Notes: a model not told the origin generated them from the sequence alone. 56,231 nt of DNA from Thiobacillus sp. (GCA_024709425.1 JANJWS010000057.1:1-56231); one strand, 5' to 3'. Counted from the first letter of the stretch, positions 35,538 to 44,694 are shown. Made by a program: numbers and translations.

Positions 35538-35564
35538 AAACCCCGCATTCGCGGGGTTTTTTTT
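35538..35564 (+). terminator. Strong intrinsic terminator between cbbM and cbbQ
   Basis: AAACCCCGC and GCGGGGTTT form a nine-base-pair stem with an ATTC loop, followed by a run of T. It is preceded by an imperfect inverted repeat with GTCGAG/CTCGAC arms (35481-35536). Only part of the transcripts should read on into cbbQ-cbbO. Confidence 0.88.
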
Positions 35565-35581
35565 CCTGCGAGGAATGAGTA

Positions 35582-36385
35582 ATGACCGACAAGGAACAGT
35601 ACAAGGTTCACAAGGAGCCCTTCTACCAGCCGCAAGGTAACGAGGTCGCGCTCTACGAGGCCGCCTACCGCAATCGCCTGCCGGTGATGGTCAAGGGTCC
35701 GACCGGCTGCGGCAAGTCGCGCTTCGTCGAGTACATGGCGTGGAAGCTCGGCAAGCCGCTGATCACCGTGGCCTGCAACGAGGACATGACGGCGAGCGAT
35801 CTGGTCGGGCGCTACCTGCTGGAAGCCGGCGGCACGCGCTGGCTCGACGGTCCGCTCACCACCGCGGCGCGCATCGGCGCGATCTGCTATCTGGATGAAA
35901 TTGTGGAAGCGCGCCAGGACACCACCGTGGTCATCCACCCGCTGACCGACCACCGCCGTGTGCTGCCGCTGGACAAAAAGGGCGAGCTCATCGAGGCGCA
36001 TCCCGACTTCCAGCTGGTGATTTCCTACAACCCAGGCTACCAGTCGCTGATGAAGGACCTCAAGCAGTCGACCAAGCAGCGCTTCACCGCCTTCGATTTC
36101 GACTATCCTGCGCCCGAGCTGGAGACCGCCATCCTGGCCAGGGAGACCGGTCTCGACGCGGCGCTCGCCGCGAGGCTGGTGAAGATCGGCGGTGTCGCAC
36201 GCGGCCTCAAGGGCCACGGCCTCGACGAGGGCATCTCCACGCGCCTGCTGGTCTACGCGGCCACCCTGTTCAAGGATGGCGTGCCGCCCGTCGATGCCTG
36301 CCGCATGGCGCTGGTGCGTCCGATCACCGACGACGCGGATATCCGCGAAACGCTGGATCACGCGATCGACGCGACGTTTGCCTGA
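35582..36385 (+). CDS. cbbQ: CbbQ, MoxR-type AAA+ RuBisCO activase subunit (form II partner)
   Basis: The 267-residue ATPase has Walker A GPTGCGKS (39-46), Walker [15 protein letters not shown] and a sensor region [23 protein letters not shown]. With CbbO it forms the QO activase, which removes inhibitory sugar phosphates from RuBisCO. It follows cbbM and precedes cbbO, with GAGGA upstream of its ATG. A second, longer CbbQ lies in the carboxysome operon, so each RuBisCO form has its own pair. Confidence 0.95.
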   Translation: MTDKEQYKVHKEPFYQPQGNEVALYEAAYRNRLPVMVKGPTGCGKSRFVEYMAWKLGKPLITVACNEDMTASDLVGRYLLEAGGTRWLDGPLTTAARIGAICYLDEIVEARQDTTVVIHPLTDHRRVLPLDKKGELIEAHPDFQLVISYNPGYQSLMKDLKQSTKQRFTAFDFDYPAPELETAILARETGLDAALAARLVKIGGVARGLKGHGLDEGISTRLLVYAATLFKDGVPPVDACRMALVRPITDDADIRETLDHAIDATFA

Positions 36386-36425
36386 TTGTCTCCCCTCCCC
36401 CGGAGGGAGATGGAGCAATGCGAAA

Positions 36426-38708
36426 ATGGACATGACTGAAGCCGAAACCGGAATCGAGTATCAGCACCCCCTGATGGCTGCCTACTGGAAGCAGCTCAAC
36501 AGCGGTTTCCCACGGGTGAAAGAGGTGTTCGAGGACACCATGGCCGAGGCCCTGGCGGTGCTCTCGCGCGAGGGCCTGTCGGCTTATCTCGACGCGGCCA
36601 GCTTCCTCGGCCGCATGGGGCGCGGCGACGAGCCCATTCTCGCCTTCCTGGAAGAGTGGCCGTCGGTCTCCAAAGCCTTGGGCGAAGAGGCGCTGGCGCC
36701 GGTGATGAAGGCCATCCACGCGATGCACAAGTCACCCAACGGCAAAGCCATCGCCCCCTTCATCCAGACTCTCGCCCCGGTGGCGCGGCGGCAGCATTCG
36801 CTGGAGCAACTGGAGCGCTACCTCGACATCGCCATGGACCTGATGGCGCGCACCACGGGGTCCATCCACGGCCATCACACCACCTTCCCCAGCCCGGGTC
36901 TGCCCGAGTTCTACCAGCAGGCGCCGTTTCTGTTTGGCCAGCTGCCCATGCAAGGCGTGCGCAACTGGGTCGAGTACGGCATCCGCAACTACCGAACCCA
37001 CCCCGAGCGGCAGACCGAGTACTTCAGCCTGAAATCGGCCGATGCGCGGGCTGTGCTGCAACGCGAGCGCCATGGCGTGCTGTTCGCCGACGTCGAACGC
37101 AAGCTCGATCTCTACCTGCGCGGCCTGTGGCAGGAGGCCGAGCAGCTGGTGCCGTATTCCACCGCCTTCGACGCGCTGCGCAAGCCCATTCCCTATTACG
37201 ACAAGCTCGGCATGCGGGTGCCCGACGTGTTCGACAGTGTCAACGGGGTCCCCGGCATCGACCGATACCGTGCAGTTCTGGCGCACATGGTCGGCCACCG
37301 TCGCTGGACCACACAGGTCATCGCCGACAACTACAGTCCGCTGCAGCGCCTGGGGGTGGAGTTCTTTGAGGACTGCCGCATCGAGACGCTGCTGTGCCGC
37401 GAATACCCGGGCCTGCGCGCCATCTTCCTGGTCCTGCACCCGCACCCGGGCGAGGATGACTGCGACCCGGAAACCGAATCCTGCCTGCGCCACCGCCTGA
37501 CCATGCTGTCGCGCGCGCTGCTGGACGAGAACCACGGCTACGCGAACCCGCACATCCTGGAGTTCGCCCGGCGTTTCCACGAGACCATGGCGCAGGGCGA
37601 GTCGAACACCCGCGAGATCGCCGATCTGGCGCTGGCCTTCTCGGCGCGCACCCGGCTGCAGAGCGACCAGTTCGCCAGGGTCTACTTCGACAACACGGTT
37701 ATCGATTACCGCGACGACAACCGCCATATGTGGCAGTACATCGAGGACAGCGACGACGAGGACTACTTCGACGACCCGGACAAGAAGCTGAAGAAGGAGG
37801 CCGAGGCCCAGTCGCTGCCGCCGCGCCACTATCCCGAGTGGGATTACAACAGCCAGACCTACCGTCCCGACTGGGTCAGCCTGTACGAGCACCTGCACCC
37901 CAAGGGCAACGCCGCCGACATCGACCGCCTGCTGGAGAAGCACGGCGCGCTCGCCAAGCGGCTGAAACGGATGCTGGATCTGCTGAAGCCGCAGGACAAG
38001 GTGCGCATCCGCTACCAGGAAGAGGGCAGCGAGCTCGACCTCGACGTCGCCATTCGCTCGCTCATCGACTTCATGGGCGGCGCCATGCCCGATCCGCGCA
38101 TCAACATGAGCCACCGCACCTCCGGGCGCAGCATCGCCGTGTCGCTGCTGCTCGACCTCTCGGAGTCGCTCAACGAGAACGTCGCCGGCTCCGGTCAGAC
38201 CGTGCTGGAACTGTCGCAGGAAGCGGTGTCGCTCTTGGCCTGGGCGATCGAGCATCTGGGCGACCCCTTCGCCATCGGCGGCTTCCAGTCCAACACCCGC
38301 CACGACGTGCGCTACCTGCACATCAAGGGCTATCGAGAGCACTGGGGCGACGAGGTGAAGGCGCGGCTCGCCGCCATGCAGGCGGGTTGGTCCACACGCA
38401 TGGGCGCAGCCATGCGCCATGCCGCGCACTATCTCGAGGGTCAGAAGGCCGACAAGAAGCTGCTGCTCGTTCTGACCGACGGCCAGCCGGCCGACGTCGA
38501 CGTCGCCGACGAAAAACTGCTGATCGAAGACGCCCGCCGTGCCGTGCGCGAACTCGACCAGCAGGGTATCTTCACCTTCTGCATCAACCTCGATCCCAGG
38601 GCCGACGAATACGTCAGCGATATTTTCGGGCGGCAGTACACCGTCATCGACAACATCCAGCGTCTGCCGGAGAAATTGCCGGCGCTTTTCATGGCGCTCA
38701 CGAAGTAA
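36426..38708 (+). CDS. cbbO: CbbO, VWA-domain RuBisCO activase adaptor (form II partner)
   Basis: The 760-residue protein ends in a von Willebrand factor A domain with the metal-ion site DLSES (near residue 575) and LLLVLTDGQPADVDV. In CbbO this site binds RuBisCO while CbbQ supplies ATP-driven remodelling. The long N-terminal part is alpha-rich and typical of the family. The ATG at 36426 was chosen because upstream in-frame sequence is a shadow of cbbQ, and a GGAG-containing stretch precedes it. A small hairpin (CTCGGG/CCCGAG) at 38713-38728 follows its stop. Confidence 0.93.
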   Translation: MDMTEAETGIEYQHPLMAAYWKQLNSGFPRVKEVFEDTMAEALAVLSREGLSAYLDAASFLGRMGRGDEPILAFLEEWPSVSKALGEEALAPVMKAIHAMHKSPNGKAIAPFIQTLAPVARRQHSLEQLERYLDIAMDLMARTTGSIHGHHTTFPSPGLPEFYQQAPFLFGQLPMQGVRNWVEYGIRNYRTHPERQTEYFSLKSADARAVLQRERHGVLFADVERKLDLYLRGLWQEAEQLVPYSTAFDALRKPIPYYDKLGMRVPDVFDSVNGVPGIDRYRAVLAHMVGHRRWTTQVIADNYSPLQRLGVEFFEDCRIETLLCREYPGLRAIFLVLHPHPGEDDCDPETESCLRHRLTMLSRALLDENHGYANPHILEFARRFHETMAQGESNTREIADLALAFSARTRLQSDQFARVYFDNTVIDYRDDNRHMWQYIEDSDDEDYFDDPDKKLKKEAEAQSLPPRHYPEWDYNSQTYRPDWVSLYEHLHPKGNAADIDRLLEKHGALAKRLKRMLDLLKPQDKVRIRYQEEGSELDLDVAIRSLIDFMGGAMPDPRINMSHRTSGRSIAVSLLLDLSESLNENVAGSGQTVLELSQEAVSLLAWAIEHLGDPFAIGGFQSNTRHDVRYLHIKGYREHWGDEVKARLAAMQAGWSTRMGAAMRHAAHYLEGQKADKKLLLVLTDGQPADVDVADEKLLIEDARRAVRELDQQGIFTFCINLDPRADEYVSDIFGRQYTVIDNIQRLPEKLPALFMALTK

Positions 38709-38712
38709 GAGC

Positions 38713-38728
38713 CTCGGGCGTACCCGAG
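38713..38728 (+). terminator. Small hairpin after cbbO
   Basis: CTCGGG and CCCGAG pair around a CGTA loop five bases past the stop codon. The stem is short and has no T-run, so termination here would be weak. Confidence 0.35.
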
Positions 38729-38866
38729 AAATGCCGATCAGGTCGTCACCTCGACGAATGCCGGGACCCAGGCGCGTGATGGGGCCGGGTGCCGGCGTAC
38801 GCTGTGACGACGAGAATGGATTTGTCGGGAAACCCTCTTTGCTTTCTGGGAAACTGCCCGCCCGGG

Positions 38867-38886
38867 TTGTAATTTATAGATTACAA
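38867..38886. promoter_or_regulatory. Palindromic operator-promoter of the RelE/HigA-like pair
   Basis: TTGTAAT and ATTACAA form a perfect seven-base inverted repeat with a six-base centre, ending six bases before the toxin ATG. It includes a -10-like TACAAT, so binding of the toxin-antitoxin complex would cover the promoter. Confidence 0.6.
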
Positions 38887-38892
38887 TAATCC

Positions 38893-39219
38893 ATGAACGT
38901 GATCGAACACTACTGCGACGAAAGGGGTCACGTGCCTTTTCGGGCATGGTTCGATTCGCTCAAGGACGCGCAGGCGAAGGCGCGGATCGCATTTCGCCTG
39001 GCCAAGGTGGCCACGGGCAATCTGGGCGACTGCAAACCCTGCCGCGATGGCGTGTGGGAACTGCGTGAGGACTTCGGGCCCGGCTACCGCGTGTATTACG
39101 CGCGCAGTGGCAAAACGGTCTTGCTGTTGCTGTGCGGTGGAGACAAGCGGGGCCAAAACGCCGACATCGGCCGCGCCGTCGACTACTGGAAAGACTATCA
39201 GCGGAGAAACGCGAAATGA
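38893..39219 (+). CDS. RelE/ParE-superfamily toxin (HigB-like addiction killer)
   Basis: The 108-residue protein has the RelE-like pattern of small addiction-module killers: FRAWFDSLKDAQAKARI, GVWELREDFGPGYRVYYAR and LLLCGGDKRGQNADIGRA. Family members cleave mRNA on the ribosome. It precedes its antitoxin, the order usual for HigBA, and overlaps it as ATGA. No ribosome-binding site is visible; the ATG is close to the predicted transcript start. Confidence 0.85.
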   Translation: MNVIEHYCDERGHVPFRAWFDSLKDAQAKARIAFRLAKVATGNLGDCKPCRDGVWELREDFGPGYRVYYARSGKTVLLLLCGGDKRGQNADIGRAVDYWKDYQRRNAK

Positions 39220-39554
39220 AAACACGCAAAGCCCATGTTGCCTCGGTGCCGCACGAGGAATGGCTCATCAGTACCCTGCGCGCCGACCCCGAGTTCGCGG
39301 TCGAATATCTCAAGCAAGCGATGGCGGAAATGGATGAACCGGAGGGGCGCGGCGCCGCGCTGCTGGCCTTGCGCCAGATCGCGGAATCCTGCGGCGGCAT
39401 CGCCAAAGTGGCCGAAGCGGCCGGCATCCAGCGCGAGAGCCTTTACCGGGCGCTGTCGCCCAAGGGCAACCCGACGCTGAACACTCTGCTGGCGGTGCTC
39501 AAGTCAGTAGGCATGCGGCTTTCGGTGGAGCCGCAGGACAAGGTGCACGCCTGA
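39216..39554 (+). CDS. HigA-like helix-turn-helix antitoxin
   Basis: The 112-residue protein carries a helix-turn-helix (GGIAKVAEAAGIQRESLYRALSPKGNPTLNTLLAVLKSVG) of the type found in addiction-module antidotes. The N-terminal part (about 55 residues) probably binds the toxin. It overlaps the toxin gene by four bases and would bind the palindrome at 38867-38886. The pair sits between the form II RuBisCO unit and the bicarbonate transporter unit. Confidence 0.85.
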   Translation: MKTRKAHVASVPHEEWLISTLRADPEFAVEYLKQAMAEMDEPEGRGAALLALRQIAESCGGIAKVAEAAGIQRESLYRALSPKGNPTLNTLLAVLKSVGMRLSVEPQDKVHA

Positions 39555-39582
39555 GCCCATACCGCGCACAGCACCGCGCGCC

Positions 39583-39987
39583 TCAGGAAAACCGCACCAG
39601 GTTCCCGCTTCGGTCGAAGGCCAGATAGCTCTCCACGATGCCGTTCTGGATCGACGCGACCATGCGCTTGAGTGGCTCCTGCGCGTCGGCGCTGCTCGGC
39701 ACTACGCCACCCTGCCCACCCATGCCGGCGACAAACACGATCTTCCAGTCCTGCCCGGTGCGGCGCGATTCCTCGGTGAGTTCGGCAAAATCCCGCAGTT
39801 CGTCCGCCGCCTTGTCGGTGACCATTTTTGGGGTCAACACGCCACCCTTGCCCGCCTTGAATCGCCGCGCTTCCGCGAGTGTGTGCTCGGGCGGCAGTTC
39901 GGGCTGGGTGAAGACGAAGAGCAGGCGTTGCGGATCGGGCTGCTGGCGGGCGGCCTTCAGCAGGTCGGTGAAACTCGATATGTCCAT
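39583..39987 (-). CDS. Conserved hypothetical protein
   Basis: The 134-residue protein has the pattern LLFVFTQPELP, GGVLTPKMVTDKAADEL, WKIVFVAGMGGQGGVVPSSADAQEPLKRMV and FDRSGNLVRF. I recognise it as a betaproteobacterial family often given the unsupported name of ribonucleotide reductase subunit; none of the residues of that enzyme is visible. Function is unknown. The ATG at 39987 begins the conserved part. Confidence 0.7.
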   Translation of the reverse strand: MDISSFTDLLKAARQQPDPQRLLFVFTQPELPPEHTLAEARRFKAGKGGVLTPKMVTDKAADELRDFAELTEESRRTGQDWKIVFVAGMGGQGGVVPSSADAQEPLKRMVASIQNGIVESYLAFDRSGNLVRFS

Positions 39988-40342
39988 GCGGTGTTGCCTT
40001 GTGTTCGGATACAGGGAATCGGGTGGGATTCCGAGAGTATCCCGAACCCGGGTCGTGCGGGTCAATTCGCCGAGTCTGAGCCCTGCGCGAGGCGGCTTCC
40101 GCCGCAGGCTCAATTCCGGCCCGGACGTGGCACCAGCGCAGGGCGATCGATTGATCCGGCGGGCGTTTTACGGAAGCTGGCCGATCCCGCCCATGTCGCC
40201 AATCATAGTGGAAAATTATGATTATGATAATTACTTCAAACTATTTCTTATGCACCGCCCGGCGTAAGATTGACCCCGTGCATGCAAGGGGCAATACGCC
40301 GCGCACATACGAACACCAAGAACGTTTCTGGAGAAGGCTGCA
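39988..40342. promoter_or_regulatory. Divergent region upstream of sbtA
   Basis: About 355 bases contain no gene. The end near sbtA is A+T-rich and holds AATTAT-N7-ATAATT (40214-40232), with ATTATGATAAT at its core, similar in character to the candidate CbbR sites at cbbM and cbbL. GGAGAAGG precedes the sbtA ATG. Confidence 0.5.
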
Positions 40343-41317
40343 ATGGATGTATCGAATCTTTTGATTCCGGCGGTGCTGTTCTTCGCCCTCGGCTTCATTG
40401 CCCAGGTCATTCGCTCTGACCTCAAGTTTCCGCCTGACCTCGCGAAGGCGCTTTCGATCTATCTGCTGATCGGTATCGGTCTCAAGGGCGGTATCGAATT
40501 TTCGCATGCGGACCTCGGTGATGCGCTGCACGCGGTGGCGGCGGCGCTGGTGCTCGGGTTCGGCCTGCCCATCGCCGCCTATGTGATCCTGGTCGCCGGA
40601 CGCCTGGACAAGCTCAACGCTTCGGCGATCGCCGCCCACTACGGCTCGGTGAGCGCCGGCACCTTTCTCACCGCGATCGCCTATCTGCAGGCTCAACAGA
40701 TCCCGTTCGAGTCATATCCGGTGATCATGCTGGCCATCATGGAATCGCCCGCGATCATCGTTGGCCTGTTGCTGGCGCGTTTTTCGCGCCGGGGCACGCA
40801 TGGCGAGGACGATGCGCGCGAAAACCACATGGGGGAACTGCTGCGCGAAGCCTTTACCAATGGCAGCGTGATGCTCCTGTTCGGTGCCATGGCCATCGGA
40901 TTGCTGGTGAAGCCCGAATCGCTGGCGACAATCACACCCTTCTACGAGGTGCTCTTCATGGGTGTGCTGTCGCTGTTTCTGCTGGAAATGGGGATGGAGG
41001 CCGGCAAGCGCATCGGTGAATTCGGCCGTGCCGGTGCGTTCCTGATTACCTTTGGCATCGCGATGCCGCTTCTCGGCGCGGCGGTTGGCATCCTCGTCGG
41101 CCACGTCTGGCTGGGCTTCAGCGAGGGCGGGGTCCTGCTGGTCGCGGTGCTGGGCGCATCGGCCTCCTACATCGCGGTTCCGCCGGCGATGCGGCTTGCG
41201 ATTCCCGAGGCGAACCCCTCCTATTACCTCACGCTTTCGCTTGGAGTGACCTTTCCCTTCAACGTGCTGGTCGGCATTCCAGCTTATCATTATGTCATCA
41301 AGAGTCTGGGGGCCTGA
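40343..41317 (+). CDS. sbtA: SbtA-family sodium-dependent bicarbonate transporter
   Basis: The 324-residue membrane protein has about ten hydrophobic segments in two inverted halves, with SbtA-type blocks LKFPPDLAKALSIYLLIGIGLKGG, AHYGSVSAGTFLTA, MESPAIIVGLLLAR and SASYIAVPPAMRLAIPEANPSYYL. Cyanobacterial SbtA imports bicarbonate with sodium. It is followed nine bases later by an SbtB-like PII gene and lies beside the RuBisCO units, so it should feed bicarbonate to the carboxysome. Regulation by one of the two CbbR proteins is plausible from the promoter sequence. Confidence 0.92.
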   Translation: MDVSNLLIPAVLFFALGFIAQVIRSDLKFPPDLAKALSIYLLIGIGLKGGIEFSHADLGDALHAVAAALVLGFGLPIAAYVILVAGRLDKLNASAIAAHYGSVSAGTFLTAIAYLQAQQIPFESYPVIMLAIMESPAIIVGLLLARFSRRGTHGEDDARENHMGELLREAFTNGSVMLLFGAMAIGLLVKPESLATITPFYEVLFMGVLSLFLLEMGMEAGKRIGEFGRAGAFLITFGIAMPLLGAAVGILVGHVWLGFSEGGVLLVAVLGASASYIAVPPAMRLAIPEANPSYYLTLSLGVTFPFNVLVGIPAYHYVIKSLGA

Positions 41318-41326
41318 CTTCCGATC

Positions 41327-41638
41327 ATGATTTCGACCCATCCCATGAAGCTCATCAATATCGTCGCCAACGTCGCGCTCGAGGAACGGCTCTCGGCTAT
41401 CGCCGAGGCGCACGCTGCCTCGGGCTACACCGTGCTCGAGGCCCGTGGCGCCGGCAGCGCAGGCCTGCAGACGGGCGCGCTGGAGGGGGGTAGCAACATC
41501 CTCTTCATGCTGATCGTGCCCGAGTCCAAGCTCGATGAGGTGATGGAGGACGTTGCACGGCTGATGCGGCGTGGCCACCATCTCGCCGCGTTCATCACCG
41601 ATACCCAGGTGCTGCGGCCCGAGAAGTTCACCGCCTGA
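41327..41638 (+). CDS. sbtB: SbtB-like PII-family regulator of SbtA
   Basis: The 103-residue protein has a ferredoxin-like PII fold: MKLINIVANVALEERLSAIAEAHAASGYTVLEARGAG, SNILFMLIVPESKLDEVMEDVARLM and HHLAAFITDTQVLRPEKF. Cyanobacterial SbtB binds adenine nucleotides, including cAMP, and gates SbtA. Its place directly after sbtA supports that role. The start may be 41327 or the internal ATG at 41345. Its 3' end overlaps the 3' end of the convergent cbbR by 11 bases. Confidence 0.85.
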   Translation: MISTHPMKLINIVANVALEERLSAIAEAHAASGYTVLEARGAGSAGLQTGALEGGSNILFMLIVPESKLDEVMEDVARLMRRGHHLAAFITDTQVLRPEKFTA

Positions 41639-42542
41639 CCGGCGGTGCGAGCAGTGTCTCGGCCTCGCTCATCACGAAATTGAGAAAGGCCTGTGCCACC
41701 GCCGAGAAGCGCTTGCCTTGGCGATGCACGACATACCAGTGACGCAGGATCGGGAACCCCTCGATATCGAGAACAACCAGGCGGTCGAGCGCCAGCTCCA
41801 TTTCCAGTGTATGGATCGACACCACGCCGAGCCCGAGACCTGCCTGCACCGCCTGCTTGATCGCCTCGTTGCTGCTCATTTCCATTGCGGTCGTGAGATG
41901 GGTACCCGCTTCGTTGAAGAAACGCTCGGCGGCCATGCGTGTGCCGGAACCGGCTTCGCGGCTGATGAAGCTCTCCTCGGCCAGACGGGTGAGCGGGACG
42001 TTCCGTTCCCGGGCAAGCGGGTGGGCGGGCGAAGCGATCACTACCAGCGGATTTTCCATGAAGGGGTGCGCGACGAGGTCGGACGCTTCGGGTGGGCGTC
42101 CCATGATGGCGAGGTCCTTATCGGTCTCGTTGAGGAGCTCGAGAATGTGCTCCCGGTTGCTGACGTCGAGGCTCACCTTCACTTCCGGGTGGCGCTGGCA
42201 AAAGGCAGCCAGCAGCCGGGGGGCGAAGTAGTTGGCGGTGCTGGCGATGGTGATGTTGAGCTGGCCGCGGCGCACCCCGCGCATTTCCTCCAGTTCCAGT
42301 TGCGTCTCGCGTACCTGGCCGAGGATATCCTGCGCGTGGCGGTAAAGCGCCCGCCCGGCATCGGTGAGGTGGATTTTCTTACCGATCTGGTCGAAGAGTG
42401 GCATGCCGGCCTGTTCCTCCAGCTGGCGGATCTGCATCGACACCGCCGGCTGCGACAGATGCAGGGTCTCGGCGGCGCGCGTATAGCCCCCGAGCCGGGC
42501 GGCGGCCTCGAATACCTGCAGTTGGCGCAGCGTGATGTGCAT
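41628..42542 (-). CDS. cbbR: CbbR, LysR-type regulator of the carboxysomal operon
   Basis: The 304-residue LysR regulator is a clear paralogue of the first CbbR, with RQLQVFEAAARLGGYTRAAETLHLSQPAVSMQIRQLEE at the N-terminus and PILRHWYVVHRQGKRFSAVAQAFLNFV at the C-terminus. It is divergent from cbbL, with a LysR-type palindrome in the shared interval at 42577-42591. Two regulators for two RuBisCO forms suggest separate but cross-talking control by carbon and energy state. Confidence 0.92.
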   Translation of the reverse strand: MHITLRQLQVFEAAARLGGYTRAAETLHLSQPAVSMQIRQLEEQAGMPLFDQIGKKIHLTDAGRALYRHAQDILGQVRETQLELEEMRGVRRGQLNITIASTANYFAPRLLAAFCQRHPEVKVSLDVSNREHILELLNETDKDLAIMGRPPEASDLVAHPFMENPLVVIASPAHPLARERNVPLTRLAEESFISREAGSGTRMAAERFFNEAGTHLTTAMEMSSNEAIKQAVQAGLGLGVVSIHTLEMELALDRLVVLDIEGFPILRHWYVVHRQGKRFSAVAQAFLNFVMSEAETLLAPPVRR

Positions 42543-42576
42543 GGATGAACGAACGGAGAAGTCAGCAGGGCGAATG

Positions 42577-42591
42577 ATAACCTCTGGTTAT
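42577..42591. promoter_or_regulatory. Candidate CbbR site of the cbbR-cbbL interval
   Basis: ATAACCTCTGGTTAT is a perfect six-base inverted repeat around TCT. A second A+T-rich inverted repeat lies downstream near 42606-42626 (AATTG and CAATT arms). Both are in the region expected for CbbR contact upstream of cbbL. Confidence 0.6.
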
Positions 42592-42694
42592 GTTTTGCAT
42601 CATCAATATGAATTGTTAATTATGCAATTGTGCGGATAAGGTTACGGTCGCGTCATGGCCTCTGGGTGCATGACAGGAATAAACGGGAAGCTTT

Positions 42695-42727
42695 GAACAA
42701 GTCCCCTGCGGGTCGGGGGTTTTGTTC
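42695..42727 (+). promoter_or_regulatory. Hairpin in the cbbL leader
   Basis: GAACAA pairs with TTGTTC, and an inner CCCC pairs with GGGG, around a loop of about eight bases, about 90 bases before the cbbL ATG. It could stabilise the mRNA or act as an attenuator. Confidence 0.45.
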
Positions 42728-42818
42728 AGGGTTTCCTGGGGACCGGTCGGCCGAGCGCTGCGCCGGATGTTCAAGGTTTGGAAGTTTCGTCTGAATCAGC
42801 TAGCAAGGAGCAAACAAT

Positions 42819-44240
42819 ATGGCAGTCAAAACCTATCAGGCCGGGGTGAAGGAATACCGGCATACCTACTGGATGCCGGAGTACACCCCTCTGGATACCG
42901 ACCTCTTGGCTTGCTTCAAGATCACTCCGCAGCCTGGTGTCGATCGTGAAGAGGCTGCCGCTGCCGTGTGCGCCGAGTCCTCCACCGGCACCTGGACCAC
43001 GGTGTGGACGGACCTGCTGACCGACATGGACTACTACAAGGGTCGTGCCTATCGCATTGAGGACGTGCCCGGTGACGACACCTCCTTCTACGCCTTCATC
43101 GCCTACCCGATCGACCTGTTCGAAGAGGGTTCGGTGGTCAACGTGTTCACCTCCCTGGTCGGCAACGTGTTCGGCTTCAAGGCCGTGCGCGCCCTGCGTC
43201 TGGAAGACATCCGCTTCCCGATCGCCTACGTCAAGACCTGCGGCGGCCCGCCCCTGGGCATCCAGGTCGAGCGCGACGTGATGAACAAATACGGCCGTCC
43301 GATGCTCGGCTGCACCATCAAGCCGAAGCTGGGCCTGTCCGCCAAGAACTACGGCCGCGCCGTGTACGAGTGCCTGCGCGGCGGTCTGGACTTCACCAAG
43401 GACGACGAGAACGTCAACAGCCAGCCCTTCATGCGCTGGCGCCCGCGCTTCGACTTCGTGATGGAAGCCATCCTGAAGGCCGAGGCCGAAACCGGCGAGC
43501 GCAAGGGCCACTACCTGAACGTGACCGCCCCGACCCCGGAAGAGATGTACAAGCGTGCCGAGTACGCCAAGGAAATCGGTGCGCCCATCATCATGCACGA
43601 CTACATCACCGGCGGCTTCTGCGCCAACACGGGCCTGGCCAACTGGTGCCGCGACAACGGCATGCTGCTGCACCTGCACCGCGCCATGCACGCCGTGGTC
43701 GACCGCAACCCGCACCACGGCATCCACTTCCGCGTGCTGACCAAGATCGCCCGTCTGTCCGGCGGCGACCACCTGCACACCGGCACCGTCGTCGGCAAGC
43801 TGGAAGGCGACCGCGCCTCCACCCTGGGCTGGATCGACCTGCTGCGCGAGTCCTATGTGCCGGAAGACCGCAGCCGCGGCATCTTCTTCGATCAGGACTG
43901 GGGTTCCATGCCCGGCGCCTTCGCTGTCGCCTCCGGCGGTATCCATGTTTGGCACATGCCCGCGCTGGTCACCATCTTCGGCGACGATTCCGTGCTGCAG
44001 TTCGGTGGTGGCACCCTGGGCCATCCCTGGGGCAACGCCGCCGGCGCCGCCGCCAACCGCGTCGCACTGGAAGCCTGCGTCCAGGCCCGCAACGAAGGCC
44101 GCCAGCTGGAGAAGGAAGGCAAGGAGATCCTTACCGCTGCCGCTGCGAACTCGCCCGAGCTCAAGATCGCCATGGAAACCTGGAAAGAGATCAAGTTCGA
44201 GTTCGACACCGTCGACAAGCTGGACATCGCGAACAAGTAA
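42819..44240 (+). CDS. cbbL: Form IA RuBisCO large subunit (carboxysomal)
   Basis: The 473-residue subunit has catalytic Lys168 ([10 protein letters not shown]) and carbamylated Lys194 ([17 protein letters not shown]). Sequence blocks such as [27 protein letters not shown] are those of form IA enzymes. With CbbS it forms the L8S8 enzyme packed into the carboxysome by CsoS2. AAGGAGC precedes the ATG. It heads the operon that runs to csoS1D. Confidence 0.98.
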   Translation: MAVKTYQAGVKEYRHTYWMPEYTPLDTDLLACFKITPQPGVDREEAAAAVCAESSTGTWTTVWTDLLTDMDYYKGRAYRIEDVPGDDTSFYAFIAYPIDLFEEGSVVNVFTSLVGNVFGFKAVRALRLEDIRFPIAYVKTCGGPPLGIQVERDVMNKYGRPMLGCTIKPKLGLSAKNYGRAVYECLRGGLDFTKDDENVNSQPFMRWRPRFDFVMEAILKAEAETGERKGHYLNVTAPTPEEMYKRAEYAKEIGAPIIMHDYITGGFCANTGLANWCRDNGMLLHLHRAMHAVVDRNPHHGIHFRVLTKIARLSGGDHLHTGTVVGKLEGDRASTLGWIDLLRESYVPEDRSRGIFFDQDWGSMPGAFAVASGGIHVWHMPALVTIFGDDSVLQFGGGTLGHPWGNAAGAAANRVALEACVQARNEGRQLEKEGKEILTAAAANSPELKIAMETWKEIKFEFDTVDKLDIANK

Positions 44241-44250
44241 TTTTGAGAGG

Positions 44251-44340
44251 AGCTAGGGGCTAGGAGCTAGGGGCTAGAGAAAAGGCGCGGCGTAGCCGCA
44301 CTGCAACCCCTAAATCCTGGATCCTAAATCCTAGCCCCTA
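44251..44340 (+). repeat. Heptamer inverted repeat between cbbL and cbbS
   Basis: Tandem seven-base units TAGGGGC/TAGGAGC (44254-44277) face complementary units (CCCCTAA, ATCCTAA, ATCCTAG, CCCCTA; 44307-44340), giving a long imperfect stem-loop. A relative of this repeat lies between cbbQ and cbbO at 52.6 kb. It may affect the relative yield of CbbL and CbbS. Confidence 0.75.
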
Positions 44341-44358
44341 AACAGAAAGGAAACTGAC

Positions 44359-44685
44359 ATGGCCGTTCAAGCCTACAAAGCCACCAAGAAGTACGAGACT
44401 TTCTCCTATTTGCCGCAGATGACGCCCGATCAGGTGCGTCGCCAGATCGCCTATGCGATCAGCCAGGGTTGGAACCCGGCGGTCGAGCACACGGAAAAGG
44501 GCACCACCGCCAGGGTGAACTATTGGTATATGTGGAAGCTGCCGATGTTCGGCGAGCAGTCGATCGAGTCGGTGCTGGCCGAGCTCGATGCCTGCCATCG
44601 CGAGTTCCCCGACCACATGGTGCGCTTTGTTGCCTACGACAACTACGCACAGAGCCAGGGTATGGCCTTCGTGGTGTTTCGCTGA
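44359..44685 (+). CDS. cbbS: Form I RuBisCO small subunit
   Basis: The 108-residue protein has [30 protein letters not shown] and [19 protein letters not shown], typical of the small subunit that caps the L8 core. AAAGGAAA lies upstream of the ATG. It is separated from csoS2 by two perfect hairpins. Confidence 0.98.
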   Translation: MAVQAYKATKKYETFSYLPQMTPDQVRRQIAYAISQGWNPAVEHTEKGTTARVNYWYMWKLPMFGEQSIESVLAELDACHREFPDHMVRFVAYDNYAQSQGMAFVVFR

Positions 44686-44694
44686 AACGTAGCG

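Noticed and set aside
39583-39987. Name ribonucleotide reductase subunit for the hypothetical gene
   Set aside because: It is far too short and has none of the catalytic cysteines or metal ligands of that enzyme.
44251-44340. Heptamer tandem units considered as a CRISPR array
   Set aside because: Units are seven bases, contiguous and inverted, without spacers and without cas genes.
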